Source: Dehalococcoidales bacterium (lineage in GTDB: Bacteria; Chloroflexota; Dehalococcoidia; Dehalococcoidales; RBG-16-60-22). From it: 13,825 nt of DNA. The DNA is taken from positions 1,161 through 14,985 of the forward strand of contig JAOAEN010000007.1 of NCBI GenBank assembly GCA_026416775.1, in the 5' to 3' direction. Numbering within the stretch: position 1 is the first letter of the stretch; each line of letters opens with the position of its first letter. Made by a program: the position numbers and the translations under genes. The notes under the pieces were generated by a model. It made no database searches. It saw nothing but the letters and a program-made list of their open reading frames with translations, and was not told where the DNA came from. Shown in pieces: positions 8,199 to 13,825 of this stretch.

Positions 8199-9182
8199 CT
8201 AGCCAAGCCCCATTCTTGCCTTCACTTCGCCAAGCATTTTCCGGGCGATGGGGCGTGCCCTGTTTGCCCCGTCTTCCAGAATGGCATCAATGCCGGCAGG
8301 ATCGGCGGTAAGCGAGCGGTACCTTTCCTGCACGGGCCTTAACCCTTCAATGACCACCTCGGCGAGGGATTTCTTGAGATCGCTGTAGCCTTTGCCGGCA
8401 AACCTGGCCTCAATGGTTTCCCGGCTCTCCCCGGTGAAAGCCTGATAAATGGTGAGCAGGTTATTGATGCCGGGACGGTTTTCGTCAAAACGTATTTCCT
8501 TGAGGGAATCGGTGGTTGCCCGCATGACCTTACCGCGGATGACGTCCGGCGGGTCGAGCAGGTTGATGGCATGGTTGGGGGCATTTTCGCTCTTGCTCAT
8601 CTTTTTTGTGGGGTCGTCCAGCCCCATGATGCGGGCTCCAATTTCAGGTATCAGCGGCTCGGGCAGCACAAAGGTCTCCCCGTAGAGGCTGTTGAAACGC
8701 TGGGCGGTATCCCTGGTGAGCTCCACGTGCTGTTTCTGGTCTTCCCCCACGGGCACCACCTCGGTGCGGTAGAGGAGGATGTCCGCTGCCATGAGCGCCG
8801 GGTAGTCAAAAAGCCCCACGCTCACCAGCTGTTTCTGTTTTGCGGACTTTTCCTTGAACTGGGTCATCCGCTGCATCCAGCCCATCGGGATGATGCAGTT
8901 GAGGATCCAGGCAAGCTCGGCGTGCTCGTGCACGTGCGACTGCACAAAGAGGATGGAGCGCCGCTGGTCAATGCCTGAAGCGAGGAGCAGACCGGCAAGC
9001 TCGCGCGTTTTGGCCTTGAGCACCTGCGGGTCCTGTGGGACGGTAATGGCATGCAGGTCAACGATGCAGAAGATGTTATCGTAGTTTTCCTGCATCGCCA
9101 CCCAATATTTGATTGCCCCCAGATAGTTACCGATGTGGATATTGCCCGTCGGCTGGATACCGGAAAAACTGCGCTTTTTCAT
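8199..9182 (-). CDS. trpS: Tryptophanyl-tRNA synthetase
   Basis: TrpRS charges tRNA(Trp) with tryptophan using ATP. The 327-residue class Ic synthetase has normal bacterial length. Visible signatures are the HIGH-like [13 protein letters not shown] (HIGN at 16-19), the LLASGID and [13 protein letters not shown] segments, D134 in [10 protein letters not shown] (the tryptophan-contact region), [13 protein letters not shown], and KKMSKSE with KMSKS at 194-198. The start ATG gives the expected [14 protein letters not shown]-terminus. It is the middle gene of an apparent argS-trpS-MFS operon, 27 nt after argS. No T-box was recognised ahead of it. Confidence 0.97.
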   Translation of the reverse strand: MKKRSFSGIQPTGNIHIGNYLGAIKYWVAMQENYDNIFCIVDLHAITVPQDPQVLKAKTRELAGLLLASGIDQRRSILFVQSHVHEHAELAWILNCIIPMGWMQRMTQFKEKSAKQKQLVSVGLFDYPALMAADILLYRTEVVPVGEDQKQHVELTRDTAQRFNSLYGETFVLPEPLIPEIGARIMGLDDPTKKMSKSENAPNHAINLLDPPDVIRGKVMRATTDSLKEIRFDENRPGINNLLTIYQAFTGESRETIEARFAGKGYSDLKKSLAEVVIEGLRPVQERYRSLTADPAGIDAILEDGANRARPIARKMLGEVKARMGLG

Positions 9183-9209
9183 GGTTCTTCGCCGTTGAGA
9201 AAGTTTTTA

Positions 9210-10868
9210 TTACATCCTCTCCGGGGCATCCATGCCCATGAGCCGGAGTGTCCTCCCCAGCACGAGCTTGGCAGCTTTGACCAGTTTTAGCCTTGCCCCG
9301 GTGAGGGCCCTATCGTCGCTGATGACGCGGCAGTCCTTGTAGAAGGCATGGAAGGCGGTGGCCAGATCCTGCGCGTAATAGGTAAGATGGTGCGGCTCAA
9401 GCGTCTGGGCGATGGTCTCGATGATCTCGGGTAGAAGCAACATCCTGCGGATAAGCTGAAGCTCCGCCTCGTCATGGAGAAGCGACAGGTCCCCTTCGTC
9501 ATCTGTTACGCCCTTCTCCTGTGCCATGCGCAGGATGCTGGCGATACGGGCATGGGCATACTGGACATAATAAACGGGGTTGTCCGCCGACTGCTTCTTG
9601 GCAAGCTCGAGGTCAAAGTCCATCTGGCTGTCCGCGGTGCGGCAGAGGAAGAAGAACCGGCAGGCGTCCACGCCCACCTCGTCCATAAGCTCCCGCAGCG
9701 TGATGATGTCCCCGCTGCGCTTGGAGATCTTGACGACTTCGCCGCCGCGTTTCAGGGTTACCATCTGGTGGATGATGATCTCGAGACGTGCCGGGTCAAT
9801 GCCCAGGGCTTCCACCACGGCCTTCATGCGGGAGACATGCCCCATGTGGTCGGCACCCCAGATGTTGATGACGCGGTCAAATTTGCGCTCGATGAACTTG
9901 TTGTAGTGGTAGGCGATGTCCGCCCCGAAGTAGGTGGGTGAGCCGTTGGAGCGTATTACCACGTTGTCTTTGTCCTCACCCAGGGCAGTGGCAACGAACC
10001 AGACGGCACCCTCCCTTTCCGCAAGGTAGCCCTTTTCACGGAGCAGCCTGATGACTTTCTCAAACTGACCGTTCTGGTAGAGGCTCTTTTCGCTGAACCA
10101 GACGTCAAACTCCACGCGCAGGCGTTTCAGGTCCTCACGCGTTGCTTCAAGGATCCTGGCAAGCCCGAGGTTGCCCAGCTCGTTAACCGCCGCCTCTTCC
10201 GGCATCCTGAGGAAACGGTCGCCTTCCTTGGCGATAATCTCTCCGGCAAGGTCAATCATGTAGTTACCGTGGTAGCCCTCCTCGGGCATGGGGACGTTCC
10301 GCCCCAGCCTTTGCTGGTAGCGCACCCAGAGCGAGCGGCGGAAGGCATCCATCTGGCTGCCGGCATCGTTGAAGTAGTATTCCCGGACGACGCGGTAGCC
10401 GCTTGCCGTCATGATGTTGCTGAGGGTGCTGCCGAGCACGGCACCCCTGCCGTGCCCCACATGGAGCGGGCCGGTGGGGTTAATGCTCACGAACTCGATC
10501 TGGATGAGCTTCCCCTCGCCGAGGTTGCTGTTCCCGTAGGCTTCACCCTGTGCGAGGATGGTATCGACCTGCTTTGCCAGCCATTCATTCTTGAGCGTGA
10601 AGTTAATAAAACCGGGAGCAGCCACCGCAACGCTGGCGATTTCCTCGGTCGGCGGGATGTAGCCGGCAATGTCGCTGGCAATGGCAAGCGGGCTTCTTCC
10701 AGCCGCCCTCGCCAGCTTGAGGGCGATGCTACAGGCATAATCGCCATGCTCGGGGTTCTGCGGGTGCTCCACGATGATCTCGGGGACGTTGACGCCGGGG
10801 AGCTTGCGCTCCTGCTGGGCACGGCTGATTGCCTGCGCGATGAGCTGAGCAATGGTCTTTTTCAACAT
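9210..10868 (-). CDS. argS: Arginyl-tRNA synthetase
   Basis: ArgRS charges tRNA(Arg). With the chosen start the enzyme has 552 residues, normal for the family. It shows the Add-1 N-terminal domain ([13 protein letters not shown] near 38-50), the HIGH motif HVGH at 136-139 within [14 protein letters not shown], the ADIAYHYNK segment at 316-324, KISKR at 380-384 in place of KMSKS as usual for ArgRS, and a helical DALR anticodon domain ending in GMDAPERM. The ATG at 10868 was chosen because the promoter at 10902-10930 would otherwise lie inside the coding region and homologous starts begin with a similar LKKTIAQLI. The frame is open to a GTG at 10997 behind AAGGAG, which would add 43 poorly protein-like residues. 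No strong ribosome-binding site precedes 10868, so the start is slightly uncertain. Confidence 0.95.
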   Translation of the reverse strand: MLKKTIAQLIAQAISRAQQERKLPGVNVPEIIVEHPQNPEHGDYACSIALKLARAAGRSPLAIASDIAGYIPPTEEIASVAVAAPGFINFTLKNEWLAKQVDTILAQGEAYGNSNLGEGKLIQIEFVSINPTGPLHVGHGRGAVLGSTLSNIMTASGYRVVREYYFNDAGSQMDAFRRSLWVRYQQRLGRNVPMPEEGYHGNYMIDLAGEIIAKEGDRFLRMPEEAAVNELGNLGLARILEATREDLKRLRVEFDVWFSEKSLYQNGQFEKVIRLLREKGYLAEREGAVWFVATALGEDKDNVVIRSNGSPTYFGADIAYHYNKFIERKFDRVINIWGADHMGHVSRMKAVVEALGIDPARLEIIIHQMVTLKRGGEVVKISKRSGDIITLRELMDEVGVDACRFFFLCRTADSQMDFDLELAKKQSADNPVYYVQYAHARIASILRMAQEKGVTDDEGDLSLLHDEAELQLIRRMLLLPEIIETIAQTLEPHHLTYYAQDLATAFHAFYKDCRVISDDRALTGARLKLVKAAKLVLGRTLRLMGMDAPERM

Positions 10869-10901
10869 CGGAATAGCGTGTTCAAGAGGTCTTACGAGAA
10901 G

Positions 10902-10930
10902 ATTATAGCACAAGAAGGCGGTCCTGTCAT
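10902..10930 (-). promoter_or_regulatory. Promoter of the argS-trpS-MFS operon
   Basis: On the minus strand, ATGACA (10930-10925) and a perfect TATAAT (10907-10902) are separated by 17 bp, and TGC precedes the -10 as an extension. Only one base departs from the two consensus hexamers. The predicted start near 10895 gives a leader of about 27 nt before argS. Confidence 0.75.
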
Positions 10931-11012
10931 GCGTGGGAACCCTCAGCTTCCCCTTGAGGCGTCCTTGTGCTTTCTTGCCCCGGTTGATTTTGCACACTTG
11001 CTCCTTGGTTCA

Positions 11013-11063
11013 CCTCTCACGCGGCGGTACCTGCAGGATTGATCGATTCGGTTACGTGAGAGG
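11013..11063. repeat. 9-bp inverted repeat (CCTCTCACG / CGTGAGAGG)
   Basis: The arms at 11013-11021 and 11055-11063 are perfectly complementary and separated by 33 bp. The right arm overlaps the left base of the compound stem at 11060-11106. Confidence 0.6.
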
Positions 11064-11106
11064 GGGTAAGAATTAAGAGGGACTGAGACCCCTCTTTACT
11101 CCCCTC
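11060..11106. repeat. Compound stem-loop, about 16 base pairs with bulges
   Basis: An outer stem pairs 11060-11069 with 11096-11106 (one bulged base at 11100), and an inner stem pairs AGAGGG at 11076-11081 with CCCTCT at 11090-11095 around an 8-nt loop. Neither strand has an adjacent run of T, so it does not look like a normal intrinsic terminator. Confidence 0.55.
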
Positions 11107-11143
11107 CGGTGAATGGGCGTCTCTTGTTTCTGGTTCTTTTCCA

Positions 11144-11182
11144 CTTTGGTCAACATTTCCTTGCTGCCCCCTGTTGACAAAG
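11144..11182. promoter_or_regulatory. Interrupted inverted repeat overlapping the rRNA -35 box
   Basis: CTTTGGTCAACA at 11144-11155 is complementary to TGTTGACAAAG at 11172-11182 except for one extra G (11149). The arms make 11 pairs around 16 bp. The right arm contains the TTGACA -35, so a dimeric protein bound here would affect 23S transcription. This is a candidate operator by position only. Confidence 0.45.
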
Positions 11183-11202
11183 GTTCTGGCATATGCTATT
11201 CT
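11174..11202 (+). promoter_or_regulatory. Promoter of the 23S rRNA gene or its leader
   Basis: A perfect TTGACA at 11174-11179 and TATTCT at 11197-11202 are separated by 17 bp, with a TGC extension before the -10. This is the best promoter match in the window, as expected for a rRNA unit. The predicted start near 11209 leaves about 148 nt before the mature 23S 5' end. Confidence 0.8.
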
Positions 11203-11233
11203 TATACTTGCGTATGACGAAGGCAGAGAAGTA

Positions 11234-11304
11234 ACCGACGGTTTCGGTGGTTTCAGCCAGACGATTCGGAGGTCTGGTGGCAAAACCACCAGACCTCTTC
11301 TTTT
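11234..11304 (+). promoter_or_regulatory. Attenuator-like leader: competing antiterminator and terminator
   Basis: Three mutually exclusive structures can be drawn in the transcript. (a) Terminator: 11269-11280 with 11286-11297. (b) Antiterminator: GGTGGTTT at 11246-11253 with AAACCACC at 11283-11290 (8 bp), enclosing CCAGAC at 11257-11262 with GTCTGG at 11272-11277 (6 bp); both arms of the terminator would be tied up. (c) A 5-bp hairpin, ACCGA 11234-11238 with TCGGT 11244-11248, which would block the antiterminator. No known riboswitch or T-box was recognised. Pairing was checked base by base; the regulatory role is inference. Confidence 0.5.
11269..11304 (+). terminator. Intrinsic-terminator-like hairpin upstream of 23S rRNA
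   Basis: Twelve perfect base pairs (11269-11280 with 11286-11297) close a CAAAA loop and are followed by TTCTTTT at 11298-11304. The T-rich tail lies on the plus strand only, so it would act on transcripts from the promoter at 11174-11202, or terminate a short RNA of about 95 nt. A structural or processing role in the rRNA precursor is the alternative. Confidence 0.65.
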
Positions 11305-11356
11305 GCCTTCGGTACCTTAAAAAGTGAATAAGCTGTCTAGTACCAAGCCTGAAGCA

Positions 11357-13825
<2,469 letters not shown>

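Larger units (their letters stand above)
10931..11173. other. Intergenic region between divergent argS and 23S promoters; inverted repeats, no gene
   Basis: No credible coding region or tRNA was seen in this roughly 240-bp stretch. It holds several inverted repeats: CCTCTCACG at 11013-11021 with its complement CGTGAGAGG at 11055-11063, a compound stem at 11060-11106, and the repeat starting at 11144 that overlaps the rRNA -35. The first two share bases and cannot form together. Their role, if any, is unknown; binding sites or transcript structures are both possible. Confidence 0.6.

Noticed and set aside
10869..10997. Longer argS start at a GTG (10997) behind AAGGAG
   Set aside because: It would add 43 residues rich in K and R with no likeness to the ArgRS N-terminus, and would place the near-consensus promoter at 10902-10930 inside the gene. 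It is kept only as an alternative because the ATG at 10868 lacks a good ribosome-binding site.
11021..11036. Possible T-box for argS on the minus strand (GGTACCGC)
   Set aside because: Only part of the T-box core matches, no specifier-loop stem or terminator was found, and the argS promoter lies downstream of it.
10269..11042. Plus-strand open frame of 257 codons
   Set aside because: It lies antisense to argS and across the argS promoter, with no recognisable domain.

Overview
The window is a compact bacterial chromosome segment of high GC with short intergenic gaps. It has nine complete protein genes, one partial protein gene at the left edge, and the 5' part of a 23S rRNA gene running off the right edge. 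No phage, insertion sequence, CRISPR array or tRNA was seen. The 23S gene has its own promoter and no 16S rRNA or tRNA upstream; the DNA before it leads straight into a divergent argS gene. Detached 16S and 23S-5S loci are known in Dehalococcoides and other Dehalococcoidia (Chloroflexota), and the gene content and GC would fit a relative of that group. This placement is inference and was not tested by comparison.

Layout. (1) 1-1892, minus strand: a NYN-domain protein followed by a radical SAM protein that leaves the window. (2) 2044-5056, plus strand: an apparent operon gatC - small membrane PH-like protein - SagB-type nitroreductase lipoprotein - gatA, with gaps of 14-18 nt and a TGCTATAAT extended -10 promoter in front. 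gatB is not in the window. (3) 5134-6893, plus strand: an Lrp/AsnC-type regulator and a class I aminotransferase, a common regulator-enzyme pairing, with a plausible promoter. (4) 6919-10930, minus strand: an apparent operon argS - trpS - MFS transporter, with a good promoter (ATGACA, 17 bp, TGC-TATAAT). (5) 10931-11356: a structured region between divergent promoters. (6) 11357 to the end: 23S rRNA.

The window is mostly translation housekeeping: tRNA-dependent amidation (GatCA), two aminoacyl-tRNA synthetases and the large-subunit rRNA. A few amino-acid or small-molecule genes are interleaved.

The most unusual part is the 23S leader. A strong promoter (11174-11202) is followed about 60 nt after its predicted start by a 12-bp perfect hairpin with a T-rich tail (11269-11304), which looks like an intrinsic terminator in front of a rRNA gene. 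Upstream segments can form a mutually exclusive 8 bp + 6 bp antiterminator, and a small 5-bp hairpin could in turn block that. This is the layout of a transcription attenuator, or alternatively of a roughly 95-nt small RNA ending before the rRNA. The 23S sequence also carries A at the position equivalent to E. coli G2057, a change linked to reduced 14-membered macrolide sensitivity.
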